Source of the DNA: Nocardiopsis kunsanensis DSM 44524
Lineage (GTDB): Bacteria > Actinomycetota > Actinomycetes > Streptosporangiales > Streptosporangiaceae
Direction of reading: 5' to 3'
NCBI RefSeq assembly: GCF_000340965.1
Contig: NZ_ANAY01000018.1
Coordinates: 59,956-123,955, forward strand
Length of the DNA stretch: 64,000 nucleotides
The notes beneath the pieces were generated by a model. It saw only the letters and a list, made by a program, of their open reading frames with translations, had not been told where the DNA came from and ran no database searches. Each line of letters opens with the position of its first letter. Positions within the stretch are counted from its first letter, which is position 1. A program made the translations under genes and the position numbers. Of this stretch, positions 1 through 8,529 are shown piece after piece.

Positions 1-3000
1 GGCCAGGGCCGCGGCGACCGCACCCGCGACGGCGAGCGCGAGCAGGGCCACGACCGTGGTGGGGCCGGTGGCCAGCGACCATCCGAAGGCCCACACGAGC
101 ACGGACGCGCCCAGCAGGCCCGGGACCCACAGTTCGGCGGTGTACCGCCGCTGCAGGGCGGCGGCGGTGGTCAGGCCGGCACCGACGGCGAGTGCGGTGA
201 GAAGGGCGACCAGGAACGGCAGTTCCAGCACGATCGGGACGGGGACGAGGGCCGCCGGGGCGATCAGGGACCCCGCCACCACACAGCGATCACGTGCGAG
301 CACCCACGTCACGCACCAGGCCGCAGCAGCCGCGACCAGGACCGCGATGGCCGTGAGCAGCCCTTCGGAGGTCGAGGTTCCGAGCACGTCGTGGGCAGGA
401 GCCCACAGGACCGGGTCAGGCGCGGCCCACACCCCGTGCACGCCGGGGCCGACCACGAGGAGCGGGGCCAGGGCCGGGCCCGCGACGAGCACGGTCGAGG
501 GCATGAGCGCAACACCCGCGTACCGGGCGACACCACCGAGGCAGAGCCCGACGGCGGCGCAGAGCAGGGTCACCAGGGCCGCGGCCCACCACCATCCTGC
601 GGAGGTTTCCGCGACCAGGGCGAGAACGAGCAGGTGCAGGGCGCCCACTGTCACCGTGGTGGCCCACAGGACGACCGCGGACACGTACAGGGACCGCGCG
701 AGGTCGGGTTCTGTGGCGTCGCGGCCCGGGACACCGGTTCCCCGGATGTTCGGTACGGCGCAGCGCAGGACGAGGAGCGCCCCCGTCACGAGCGTGAACA
801 GGGCCAGGGCCGTGGTGTACGCCGAGGCCAGGGACCAGACCAGTCCCCACAGCAGCACGACGGTCCCCACCAGGACCGGGGCCCAGCGTGCCCGGGCCTG
901 CACGCCCAGGCGGACCGGGAGCGCGATCAGGCCGGCGCCCACGGCCAGGGACGTGGCCACGGCGAGCAGGAACGGCGCTCCGAGCACGATCGGGAGCGGC
1001 AGGAGGGTGACCGGTGCGGTCAGGGCACAGACGAGGAGCCACGAGCGGCGGTCCAGGTGCCGTGTGAGGGCCAGGGCCGCGGCCCCGGCCACCAGGACCG
1101 CGACCACGGTGGCGGCCCCGCCGGAGACCGAGGTGTCCAGGACCGTGTGCGCCGGTTCCCACACGGTCGGGGCCGGGCCCGCGCTCGGACGGGGGATCAG
1201 CCGGGCCACCGGGGCGAGCGCGGGCCCCGCGACGAGCACCGTCACGGGCATGAGGGCGGTCCCGACCGGGCGTGCGGCACCGCCCCGGCTCAGACCGAAC
1301 GCTGCGCACAGCAGCACCACCGAGGACGCGGCCCACCACGGGGCGGTGGAGTTCCCGGGTGAGACCTCCAGGGTCAGGGCCAGGACGGCCACGTGGACCG
1401 CACCGACGGCCATGGCGAGGATCCACAGGACCAGGGCGCAGCAACGCAGGACCCCGGCCACGGTGGTTCCCGGGGCGCTCTCGTCCTCGGACACCACCGG
1501 CCGGGGTACCGCGACACTGCGGTCCTGCCCACCCTCGCTCCCCTGCGCGGGTGCACGGCCGGCCAGGCGCAGACACACGAGGGCGAGCACCGCGAACAGC
1601 ACCAGGGCCGCGACCAGGGAGTGCTGCACGGCCGTGGCCCACCACAGACCGAGGACCAGGGTCGCGCAGCCGCCGGGGGCCAGTGCCCGGGTGCGGTGGC
1701 CGGGGATCCGGAACGGGGCCAGCAGCATGGCCGTGCCCAGGGCGAGGGTCCATGCGACGAAGACCCCGTGGGAGAGCCCGAGTAGGAGCCCCGCCGGAAG
1801 GAGGGTGAGCGGCACAGCGGCGGCCAGGTGGGGCAGCAGGTGTCCGGGGCTCAGGAAACGGACCGCGACCGCGCCGAGGACGGCGGCCGCAAGGACCGGC
1901 CCGAGTGCGACCAGTACGGTGTCGGGCGCTTCCCACCCGGCCCGCAGCACCTCGGTCGCCGGGCGGCCCAGCGGCTCCGTGCTGTCGGCCCACCACCAGC
2001 CGAGGGGGCCGGGGAAGAGCGCGTGGGAGGTCCGGGAAGCGGCCAGGGGTGCCAGGGCGAGCACGACGGCACAGACGTGCTCCGTGGCCTTCCCCGGCAC
2101 ACCGGGGGCCAGGAGGAGGCCCGCGGCACCGGCGAGCAGGAGGGCGGCACCCGCGGCCCACCCCGCCTCGGGGCCCAGGGGCAGGGTGAACGGCAGCCCC
2201 AGGAGCGCGAGCACCGCCATCACGACCGCACTCGTGCGCAGGCCGACGGGGTCGGACACACGCAGCACCAGTGCGTCGGCGAGCGCGGTCGCGGCGACCA
2301 CCGCCAGGAGCCAGACCGCGGAACCGGTAACGGGGAAAACCGAGACCACGGTCAGGACAGGCACGGGTTGGGCGAGCACCACAGCGACGGGCACGTTGGA
2401 GTGCAGGGGCACGAGCCGTCCGTGCAGGGCCAGGAGCGCTGCCACCACGACCGTGGCGCCGGCGGTGTACCCCACCGGATCGATGTCCTGCCCGAGCAGG
2501 ACCCACAACAGGAGTGCGTCCACGGCGAGGAAGACCGCGAGCAGCGCACCCAGGGTCTGGGCCGTGGCCCGGAGCCCGCGCCGGTGCAGGGGGACGGCGA
2601 TCCAGGCGATGGTGCCGGTCACACCCAGGAGCATGAGGACGCGGGCCCCGGTGTCGGCGGCGGTCCAGGCCCAGACGGCGAAGACGAGGGCGGCCACGGA
2701 CATCAGGGCCGCGCCCAGGCCGAGAATGACGTTGCGCGCGGAGCGGCGACGGACCTCGGGTGCGGCGCCGGGGGTGCCGGAGGACCGGGACGAGCCGGGG
2801 GCGATCCGGGCCGGGGACGGCTCCTCACCCCGAAGGGCCCTGTCCGCCTCGACGCGGTGCGGCGCGGACGCGCCCGGCGCCTCGTACACGCCGGGTGCGC
2901 TACGGGCCACGTGTGGCTCGGCCGCGAACCCCTCGGGCACCACGGGGACCGAGGGAGCACCGTACGTACGGTGTGGTCCGTGTGACCCGGGGCTTTCCGT

Positions 3001-3228
3001 ACCGCGGGGGTAGGCGGCCGCCGGGGACGTCGGGGGCATCACCTCGTCCGCCGGGGCCCGGGAAGCCACGTGCTGCGCAGAGGGCTCCTGGGCCCCGGGT
3101 GCACTACGCAGGCGCACGAGGATCTCCTCGCGCTCGGCCGCCAGCTTCCGGAAACGCCGGTCGAGCACCAGGAGCCGGCGGTCGATCCGGCGCAGGCGGG
3201 CCGCCAGGGGAGGCTCGTGTGTGTACAT
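1..3228 (-). CDS. giant multi-pass membrane protein, 3' end outside window
   Basis: The minus-strand frame starting at ATG 3228 stays open to base 1, giving at least 1076 codons with no stop in the parts I translated. GAGGA lies 7 bases before the start. The first ~45 residues are charged and heptad-like (ARLRRIDRRLLVLDRRF), suggesting a coiled coil. A Pro/Ala/Gly-rich linker follows to about residue 160. From about residue 165 the sequence is a long series of hydrophobic segments rich in Leu, Val and Ala, typical of many membrane helices. The DNA shows internal repeats: blocks near 170-600 and 925-1345 are clearly alike, with a weaker third copy before 2000, so the protein contains repeated modules of about 220-250 residues. 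Long multi-helix proteins of unknown function are common in actinomycetes. I do not recognise a function, and cannot tell transporter from scaffold. Confidence 0.8.
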   Translation of the reverse strand, partial: MYTHEPPLAARLRRIDRRLLVLDRRFRKLAAEREEILVRLRSAPGAQEPSAQHVASRAPADEVMPPTSPAAAYPRGTESPGSHGPHRTYGAPSVPVVPEGFAAEPHVARSAPGVYEAPGASAPHRVEADRALRGEEPSPARIAPGSSRSSGTPGAAPEVRRRSARNVILGLGAALMSVAALVFAVWAWTAADTGARVLMLLGVTGTIAWIAVPLHRRGLRATAQTLGALLAVFLAVDALLLWVLLGQDIDPVGYTAGATVVVAALLALHGRLVPLHSNVPVAVVLAQPVPVLTVVSVFPVTGSAVWLLAVVAATALADALVLRVSDPVGLRTSAVVMAVLALLGLPFTLPLGPEAGWAAGAALLLAGAAGLLLAPGVPGKATEHVCAVVLALAPLAASRTSHALFPGPLGWWWADSTEPLGRPATEVLRAGWEAPDTVLVALGPVLAAAVLGAVAVRFLSPGHLLPHLAAAVPLTLLPAGLLLGLSHGVFVAWTLALGTAMLLAPFRIPGHRTRALAPGGCATLVLGLWWATAVQHSLVAALVLFAVLALVCLRLAGRAPAQGSEGGQDRSVAVPRPVVSEDESAPGTTVAGVLRCCALVLWILAMAVGAVHVAVLALTLEVSPGNSTAPWWAASSVVLLCAAFGLSRGGAARPVGTALMPVTVLVAGPALAPVARLIPRPSAGPAPTVWEPAHTVLDTSVSGGAATVVAVLVAGAAALALTRHLDRRSWLLVCALTAPVTLLPLPIVLGAPFLLAVATSLAVGAGLIALPVRLGVQARARWAPVLVGTVVLLWGLVWSLASAYTTALALFTLVTGALLVLRCAVPNIRGTGVPGRDATEPDLARSLYVSAVVLWATTVTVGALHLLVLALVAETSAGWWWAAALVTLLCAAVGLCLGGVARYAGVALMPSTVLVAGPALAPLLVVGPGVHGVWAAPDPVLWAPAHDVLGTSTSEGLLTAIAVLVAAAAAWCVTWVLARDRCVVAGSLIAPAALVPVPIVLELPFLVALLTALAVGAGLTTAAALQRRYTAELWVPGLLGASVLVWAFGWSLATGPTTVVALLALAVAGAVAAALA

Positions 3229-3620
3229 ACCGGCATCCTCACCGCAGCAGCGGTTCCGGCACATCGGTACGGATACTCAGTCGGCCTGAGCACGAGAACT
3301 ACGACACACCCCGCAGTGGCCAGAAAGTAATTTACTCTCCGTTGTGAATGTGCAGCTCAGAAACCCTTGAGCTCGACACATTCCGTAATGTGCCCCAAAC
3401 CACAGCAAAAACGGTGTTACGTACTCGTGACTGTGGTGCAGTCTGAGGGCGCTGCAACAGCATCCCCCCTCGCCGCGTGGGACTCCCGTACCGCGGACCG
3501 TGGAGCGGACCATCCGCCCCCTTCTTCCGCGCCATTGCCCGGGACACGCGGCCAGCGCGCAATCACGGCAGAACACGGCCTCACAAGGGCCGTGCCGTGC
3601 GTCTACGCGAAAGGGCGATC
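3229..3620. promoter_or_regulatory. divergent upstream region with small dyads
   Basis: This gap separates the minus-strand membrane gene from the plus-strand transglycosylase-like gene, so it must hold promoters in both directions. It is locally AT-richer than its surroundings at 3320-3430. Two small inverted repeats are visible: AGTAATTTACT at 3326-3336, and CACATT/AATGTG with a 4-base spacer at 3377-3392. I could not fit a confident -35/-10 pair. I compared it mentally with the c-di-AMP (ydaO) leaders that often precede actinobacterial wall hydrolases and did not see the conserved elements. Confidence 0.35.
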
Positions 3621-4421
3621 GTGCCACCCAACCCGTTCACACCACGTCGGCTGAGCGCCATCGGTGCCGCCGCGGTGGTCGCGGTCTCGACGCTGTCGGC
3701 CGGGTCCTTGGCCCGGACCGGCGACGTCGGCCCCGGCGCGGCCTCCACGGCCGCAGTGCCGCCCGCGGCGGGAGCGGACGAGGACTTCTTCGCGCCCTCC
3801 CCCGGGGCCGGCGGGGACGAGCAGGGGGCCGAGCGCGAGCAGAAGCGCCCCGAGGCCGAGCAGACCACCGAGGAGTCCGCCCGCACCACGGACGGACAGG
3901 GCGGGGCGGCCCACGAACCCGAGCCGGAGCCCGAGGGCGAGAACGGGGGCGGGGACGAGGAACCCTCCCCCGCGGAGAGCCCCGCGCCGGAGTCCGGAAC
4001 GCAGGGGCCCTCCACGGGCGAAGCCGACCCGGGGCCCGGGCCCCAGGGCCCCTCCTCCACGGAGAGTCCCGAACCCTCCCCGCCCTCGGGCGGCTCCGGT
4101 CCCGCTCCGGAGCCCGACGGCCCGGCCCGGGAGACCGCACTCGAGATGGTCCTGGACCAGGGGTGGGGAGCCGACGAGTTCCACGACTGCCTGGAACCCC
4201 TCTGGGAGAAGGAGAGCAACTGGAACCACACCGCTGAGAACTCCAGCACCGGTGCGTACGGCATCCCGCAGTCGCTCCCCGGCGACAAGATGGCCTCGCA
4301 CGGTGAGGACTGGCGGACCGATCCCGCCACCCAGATCTCCTGGGGCCTCAGCTACATCAAGGACCGGCACGGAAGCCCATGCGAGGCCTGGCGCCATTCT
4401 CAGGCGAACAACTGGTATTAA
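3621..4421 (+). CDS. secreted transglycosylase-like protein (copy 1)
   Basis: The GTG start at 3621 is preceded by AAAGGG at a 5-base spacing and gives 266 residues. An in-frame extension upstream to 3477 lacks this signal. Residues 1-30 are a signal peptide (basic start, then an Ala/Val-rich core). Residues 35-165 are a low-complexity linker rich in Pro, Glu and Gly, suited to crossing the cell wall. The C-terminal ~95 residues form a lysozyme-fold transglycosylase-like domain of the type annotated as aggregation-promoting factor C-terminal-like. It has the putative catalytic Glu in LWEKESNW, the TGAYGIPQ motif and two Cys (HDC, SPCEAW) that may form a disulfide. The expected role is peptidoglycan cleavage or remodelling outside the membrane. 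A paralogue follows 42 bases downstream with no terminator between them, so the two are probably co-transcribed. Confidence 0.85.
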   Translation: MPPNPFTPRRLSAIGAAAVVAVSTLSAGSLARTGDVGPGAASTAAVPPAAGADEDFFAPSPGAGGDEQGAEREQKRPEAEQTTEESARTTDGQGGAAHEPEPEPEGENGGGDEEPSPAESPAPESGTQGPSTGEADPGPGPQGPSSTESPEPSPPSGGSGPAPEPDGPARETALEMVLDQGWGADEFHDCLEPLWEKESNWNHTAENSSTGAYGIPQSLPGDKMASHGEDWRTDPATQISWGLSYIKDRHGSPCEAWRHSQANNWY

Positions 4422-4463
4422 TAGGGCTTTCCATGCCATTGACCCCCTCTTGGGAAGGCAATC

Positions 4464-5150
4464 GTGCTACTCAACCGAATGTCGCTGCGTAGTACGGCGG
4501 CGGTCGGTGCGGCGACACTGGTCGCCGGCGTGACGTTCGCTGCCACGGCTTTCGCGAACGACGGTCTGGCCCCGGACGCGGCCCTCAACGCGGCCGCCCC
4601 GGACACCGAGAACGAGACCGAGGAACCACGCGAAACCGATACCGAAAGCACGGAGGACTTCTTCGACTCCTCCGACGGACCGACCGAGGAAGAGCTCGCC
4701 GAACTGCGGGCCCAGGCCGAGGAGCGGCGCGACACCGTGCTCGGCGGGGGTGTCCAGTCCGGCGCCCTCGAAGGAACCAACATCGAGGAAGAACCGGAGG
4801 AGGAAGAGGAGGAGGAAGACCCCGAGTCCTCCGACCCCGGTTTCTCCGGCGACCCGAAGGAGTACGCCCTCCAGGCGGTCGAATCCGAGGGCTGGGGAGC
4901 CGACCAGTTCCACAACTGCCTCGAGCCCCTCTGGGAGCGCGAGAGCAACTGGGACCACACGGCCACCAACTCCAGCTCCGGCGCGTACGGCATCCCGCAG
5001 TCGCTGCCGGGCAGCAAGATGGCCAGCGCAGGCGCCGACTGGGAGACCAACCCGGCGACACAGATCGACTGGGGCATCGGCTACATCAAGGACCGGTACA
5101 GCTCGCCGTGCGCGGCCTGGGAACACTCCGAGGCCAACGGCTGGTACTGA
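4464..5150 (+). CDS. secreted transglycosylase-like protein (copy 2)
   Basis: The GTG start at 4464 has GGAAGG at a 5-base spacing, nearly the same context as the upstream paralogue, and gives 228 residues. Residues 1-31 are a signal peptide with a likely AFA-ND cleavage. The linker at 33-130 is very acidic, with long Glu runs, in contrast to the Pro-rich linker of copy 1. The C-terminal domain (about 135-228) matches copy 1 closely: LWERESNW with the putative catalytic Glu, SGAYGIPQSLPG, and a terminal NGWY. Because the catalytic domains are conserved while the linkers differ, the two copies may act at different depths of the wall or have different charge-dependent localisation. That is inference. 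The gene is followed by a strong hairpin at 5219-5248. Confidence 0.87.
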   Translation: MLLNRMSLRSTAAVGAATLVAGVTFAATAFANDGLAPDAALNAAAPDTENETEEPRETDTESTEDFFDSSDGPTEEELAELRAQAEERRDTVLGGGVQSGALEGTNIEEEPEEEEEEEDPESSDPGFSGDPKEYALQAVESEGWGADQFHNCLEPLWERESNWDHTATNSSSGAYGIPQSLPGSKMASAGADWETNPATQIDWGIGYIKDRYSSPCAAWEHSEANGWY

Positions 5151-5218
5151 TCCCCCACACGGAGGAAGGGCCTGCCGTGACCGTCCCGCCGGTCCCGGCA
5201 GGCCCGCTGAAGCGGGCA

Positions 5219-5248
5219 GGGCCCCGCGGCCACCCGGCCGCGGGGCCC
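5219..5248 (+). terminator. hairpin terminator after transglycosylase pair
   Basis: A perfect 13-bp GC-rich stem (5219-5231 with 5236-5248) encloses a 4-base loop ACCC, 68 bases after the stop at 5150. No U-tract follows, which is usual for actinomycete terminators. Confidence 0.7.
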
Positions 5249-5297
5249 GTCCTCGTCGGCCGCCCCGCCCGGCAGGCGCGGGGCCGCGGCACACGAA

Positions 5298-5325
5298 GGG
5301 CACGCCGCGGGCGTGCGGCGTGCCC
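5298..5325 (-). terminator. hairpin terminator of fumC
   Basis: An 11-bp perfect stem (5298-5308 with 5315-5325) with a 6-base loop lies 15 bases beyond the fumC stop on the minus strand. It could act in both directions. Confidence 0.65.
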
Positions 5326-5339
5326 CGGGGTGGACCGAA

Positions 5340-6728
5340 CTACTGGGAGTTGGTCATCTTCAGGACGTCGAGGGCCTCGTCGAGCTGGGCCTTGGTGAGC
5401 TTGCCGTCCTCGATGTAACCGCCCTCGATGACCACCTCGCGGATGGTCTTCTTCTCCTTCAGCGACTGCTTGGCGACCTTGGAGGCCTCCTCGTAGCCGA
5501 TGTAGCGGTTGAGCGGGGTCACGATCGAGGGGGAGGACTCCGCGTAGGTGCGGCACTGCTCCTCGTTGGCCTCGATGCCGTCCACGCAACGGTCGGCGAA
5601 GACCCGCGAGACGTTGGAGAGCAGGCGGACGGACTCGAGCACGTTGCGCGCCATCATCGGCAGCTGCACGTTGAGCTCGAAGTTACCGCTGGCACCGCCG
5701 AAGGCGACGGCGGCGTCGTTGCCCACGACCTGCGAGGAGACCTGGAGCATGGCCTCGCACAGGACGGGGTTGACCTTGCCGGGCATGATCGAGGACCCGG
5801 GCTGCAGGTCGGGGAGGAAGACCTCGCTCAGGCCGGTCGTGGGGCCGGACCCCATCCAACGGATGTCGTTGGCGATCTTGGCGTATCCGGTGGCGATCGT
5901 CCGCAGCTGGCCGGAGAGCTCCACCAGAGCGTCGCGGGCGCCCTGCGCCTCGAAGTGGTCGCGGGCCTCGCTGAGCGCAAGACCGGTGTTGGCGACGATC
6001 TCGGCGATGACGCGGCCGGCGAAACCCTCGGGGGTGTTGATGCCGGTACCGACGGCGGTACCGCCCAGCGGCAGTTCGGACACACGCGGCAGGACGGCCT
6101 CGAGGCGCTCGACACCGTAGCGCACCTGAGCGGCGAAACCGGCGAACTCCTGGCCGAGGGTGACCGGGGTGGCGTCCATGAGGTGGGTGCGCCCGCTCTT
6201 GACCACGGAGGAGAACTCGGACGCCTTGCGGTCGAGAGCGCCTTCCAGGTGCCGCAAGGCCGGGACCAGGTCGTTGGTCACGGCGGCCGTGGCGGCGATG
6301 TGGATGGAGGAGGGGAAGACGTCGTTGGACGACTGCGAGGCGTTGACGTGGTCGTTGGGGTGCACGTCCAGGCCGCTGCGCTCCTTGGCGAGCGAGGCGA
6401 CGACCTCGTTGGTGTTCATGTTGCTGGAGGTGCCCGAACCGGTCTGGAAGACGTCGACCGGGAACTCACCGTTCCACTTGCCGCCGGCGACCTCCAGGGC
6501 GGCCTCGCGGATCGCCTTGCCGTACTCGTCGGAGATCACGCCCAGCTCGGCGTTGACCTTGGCCGCGGCGGCCTTGATCTCACCGAGGGCGGCGATGTGC
6601 GCGTTCTCCAGACCCTGGCCCGAGATCGGGAAGTTCTCGACGGCACGCTGCGTCTGGGCCCGGAACTTGGCCTCGGCAGGAACCTTGACCTCACCCATCG
6701 AGTCGTGCTCGATGCGGAAATCACTCAT
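5340..6728 (-). CDS. fumC: class II fumarate hydratase
   Basis: This is fumarase C, the iron-independent enzyme that interconverts fumarate and L-malate in the TCA cycle (cytosol, homotetramer). The 462-residue length is normal for the family. The fumarase/aspartase signature [11 protein letters not shown] is at about residues 309-319, and [12 protein letters not shown] and the TPVTLGQEF region are also present. The start is ATG 6728 ([12 protein letters not shown]). The frame is open further upstream, but only through the decayed IscB remnant, which is read in a different frame. No Shine-Dalgarno sequence is visible before the ATG. The preceding bases belong to the end of the inserted element, so expression may depend on a leaderless or weak start. 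PhoH and a cis-prenyltransferase lie nearby, and a similar fum-phoH neighbourhood exists in mycobacteria. Confidence 0.97.
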   Translation of the reverse strand: MSDFRIEHDSMGEVKVPAEAKFRAQTQRAVENFPISGQGLENAHIAALGEIKAAAAKVNAELGVISDEYGKAIREAALEVAGGKWNGEFPVDVFQTGSGTSSNMNTNEVVASLAKERSGLDVHPNDHVNASQSSNDVFPSSIHIAATAAVTNDLVPALRHLEGALDRKASEFSSVVKSGRTHLMDATPVTLGQEFAGFAAQVRYGVERLEAVLPRVSELPLGGTAVGTGINTPEGFAGRVIAEIVANTGLALSEARDHFEAQGARDALVELSGQLRTIATGYAKIANDIRWMGSGPTTGLSEVFLPDLQPGSSIMPGKVNPVLCEAMLQVSSQVVGNDAAVAFGGASGNFELNVQLPMMARNVLESVRLLSNVSRVFADRCVDGIEANEEQCRTYAESSPSIVTPLNRYIGYEEASKVAKQSLKEKKTIREVVIEGGYIEDGKLTKAQLDEALDVLKMTNSQ

Positions 6729-6748
6729 AGTTTTGTCGGGCGTGGAAA

Positions 6749-6768
6749 CCCGGACCTTCAGGGCCGGG
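6749..6768 (-). repeat. terminal hairpin of IscB element (right end)
   Basis: On the minus strand CCCGGCCC-TGAA-GGTCCGGG forms an 8-bp stem with one mismatch and contains the iscB stop codon. A similar hairpin with a CGAA loop lies at 7547-7562 upstream of the remnant, in the same orientation. Such imperfect palindromes near element ends are typical of the IS200/IS605 superfamily to which IscB belongs. The fumC ATG is only 20 bases further on. Confidence 0.5.
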
Positions 6769-7486
6769 AGAAAACGCCCTCTCCTTTCCATGTGTAGGCA
6801 TGGCCGTCCGCTCTTTGCAGCAGACGCACGTACTTGCGGTTGATGCCCTGGACGGTGCCCTGGCTGGTGGTGATGTTGGAGCCCCCCGAGGCCCGCACCG
6901 CCACGCGCCCGGTGTGGGTGCCCGCCTTCTTCCCCTCGGGCACTACGGCACGGACCAGGTCTGCGGTGCAGACCCCGAAGCCCCCCTTGGTCCGGGGAAG
7001 ACGCAGACGGGCGAACCCGTGCTTGTCGGCGCGGGTGCGGGCGCAGGAGCCCCGGTCCGACCCGCCCCGTGCACGCGGGTGGGCGTGGTCGATGTTCAAG
7101 GTCGTGTCCGTGGCCCCGCAGTACACACAGGCCCGATCGAACTCGGCCGGCAGGCACTCGCGTACCTCGTAGCCGGCCAGGGCGCCCTGCTGGTACTCGG
7201 TGCCCTCCAGGGGTGTTCCGGCGGACAGGGCACGGGTGCCGGAAGCGACCCGTTCGACATGCACCGCCGTGAACGGCGCCCACCGGGTGAGCCGGGACAC
7301 CCGAGCGGTGGTGGCCTGCACCCGGTGTTCCAGGGACGGGTGCGGCCACCCCCGGGGGCGGGGACCGGGTCCCGTTCCGTGCCCGATCCGGGGCGTGTCT
7401 GCCGACTCGGATTCCAGAGCAAGCTGCTGAGGAGGCACAGCCTGGTGGGTCTTCTGTCCTGCGCGGAACGCGGCCAACTGGGTCAC
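6758..7486 (-). pseudogene. iscB: decayed IscB (OMEGA RNA-guided nuclease) remnant
   Basis: The 242-residue frame from GTG 7486 (or 7534) matches only parts of IscB, the ancestor-type relative of Cas9 found in IS200/IS605-like elements. Residues ~45-105 carry the RuvC-II region ([21 protein letters not shown] with its Glu, [17 protein letters not shown]). The next segment is the start of the HNH domain ([15 protein letters not shown], then [10 protein letters not shown]). The sequence then jumps straight to [15 protein letters not shown] and the C-terminal domain ([41 protein letters not shown]). The first ~190 residues (RuvC-I, bridge helix) and the second half of HNH plus RuvC-III are missing. 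Intact IscB is usually 400-500 residues, so nuclease activity is almost certainly lost. I identified the family from remembered motifs, not a search. Confidence 0.85.
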
Positions 7487-7590
7487 CTCCCTCGTGTGTC
7501 GGCTGGTGCTGGTGAAGGCGGATCTCAGCCGCAAGAGCTGACAGCCCGGCCCTTCGGGGCCGAGATCTCTTTACTGCTACCCGACTCTCC
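7487..7590 (-). ncRNA. probable omega-RNA scaffold remnant of the IscB element
   Basis: IscB uses a guide-bearing omega-RNA encoded just upstream of its gene. The minus-strand segment ending at the iscB remnant folds well. GATCTC near 7565 can pair with GAGATC near 7525, enclosing a perfect 6-bp hairpin CGGCCC-CGAA-GGGCCG (7547-7562) and a GC-rich arm. The position, orientation and multi-stem shape fit an omega-RNA. If so, the guide would lie upstream of about 7590. I cannot confirm it against a covariance model, and the exact ends are estimates. Confidence 0.4.
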
Positions 7591-7742
7591 TGGGCAAACC
7601 TGTGGAAGAAAGCCTGCCAGACACGCACGGCGCGCCGGGAACTCACCCGTGTTGCGCACGTCATATCTACATTCACGCAGGTCACACCCTACGTACGGTA
7701 TAGCCCCGGGACAGCTGCTCCGTCCGGGGCCCCGCTACCGCC

Positions 7743-8348
7743 TCAGGCCGGGTCACGGCGCGCGATGCGGCGCCTGCGGACCAGGCCGAGGCGCCGGCGC
7801 CGGCGGGGCGCGCGCACCCGCACCAGGCCGAACAGGGTCAGACCGGTGATCTCCAGGACGGGCGGCCGGGAGCGTTCGGAGGCGCGCGCGGTGGTGGTAC
7901 GCAGCCCGAGGAAGGAGCGGCCGGTGATACGCACCTCCACCCCCTCGGGCACATCGATCTCCACCAGGCCGAAGAGAGCGGTGATGTTGAGGCGCTGGTG
8001 GTTGCGCAGGAACAGGGCCTCGCGCAGGTCGATGTCCACCCGTCCGGCCACCGCGACGACGTTCTCGTCGGGGTAGGCCACCCAGCGGCCCCGCCGGGAC
8101 AGAGTGGTCATCAGCGCCAGAACGGGCTGCGGGTCCAGCCGGATCGGCTGCCGTTCGGCCGGCAACAGGTCGGCGGTGGCCTCCGGGAGTTCACCGAGGG
8201 TGCGGGCGGCCTGGACCCGGTCGCTGCGTTCGGTGAACTCGTCCATGTCGATACGGCCGTCGGCGACGGCGTCGCGCAGGGCGTCCAGGACACGGGCGCG
8301 GTCGCTGTCCGAGGCACGGAGCCGTTCGGGCGGGACTTCCTCATTCAC
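7743..8348 (-). CDS. DUF1707 / LiaF-C-like protein
   Basis: The 201-residue product begins with a DUF1707 domain (about residues 7-58: ERLRASDSDRARVLDALRDA, GRIDMDEFTER), an actinobacterial N-terminal module of unknown function. Residues ~85-160 are a beta-rich segment (VVAVAGRVDIDL, ITALFGLVEIDVPEGVEV) resembling the LiaF C-terminal or wall-active-antibiotic response domain. The C-terminus is highly basic (RRRRRLGLVRRRRIARRD). I see no signal peptide or membrane helix. GTG 8348 is chosen because the conserved domain begins immediately after it. An upstream ATG at 8483 would add 45 low-complexity residues. No clear Shine-Dalgarno is seen at either. A role in envelope-stress sensing is possible but unproven. 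Confidence 0.75.
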   Translation of the reverse strand: MNEEVPPERLRASDSDRARVLDALRDAVADGRIDMDEFTERSDRVQAARTLGELPEATADLLPAERQPIRLDPQPVLALMTTLSRRGRWVAYPDENVVAVAGRVDIDLREALFLRNHQRLNITALFGLVEIDVPEGVEVRITGRSFLGLRTTTARASERSRPPVLEITGLTLFGLVRVRAPRRRRRLGLVRRRRIARRDPA

Positions 8349-8485
8349 AACACACCAGCTTAGGAGGTGGCGCTCGGCTCGGCCAGACCTGGGCCCTCCG
8401 CGAGCCCGGTGCCCGGGTGTCCTGCTCCCGGCCCCGGTGACGCGGTTCTCGGCCGGGCCAGGACCGTGTGAGGAGCCCGGCACGG

Positions 8486-8515
8486 GGCCCGCCCCGAGGG
8501 TGCGCGGGGCGGGCC
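8486..8515 (-). terminator. hairpin terminator after phoH
   Basis: A perfect 10-bp stem (8486-8495 with 8506-8515) lies 15 bases past the phoH stop on the minus strand. Confidence 0.6.
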
Positions 8516-8529
8516 GGCCGGTGTGCCGC

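Noticed and set aside
416..2506. Minus-strand 696-codon frame in the same region
   Set aside because: Its translation is an Arg/Gly/Pro repeat-like string; the neighbouring minus frame starting at 3228 is the one with membrane helices and a ribosome site.
56..3013. Very long plus-strand open frame (985 codons) over the first 3 kb
   Set aside because: It is Arg/Pro/Thr/Ala-rich with no domain and is antisense to a frame encoding convincing membrane helices. High GC keeps shadow frames open.
3470..3620. Possible c-di-AMP (ydaO) riboswitch before the transglycosylase gene
   Set aside because: The gene type fits, but the conserved ydaO sequence elements are not visible.
8346..8377. AGGAGGTGG on the plus strand near 8363 as a ribosome site
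   Set aside because: It faces the plus strand, where the following frame is a shadow. The real gene is on the minus strand.
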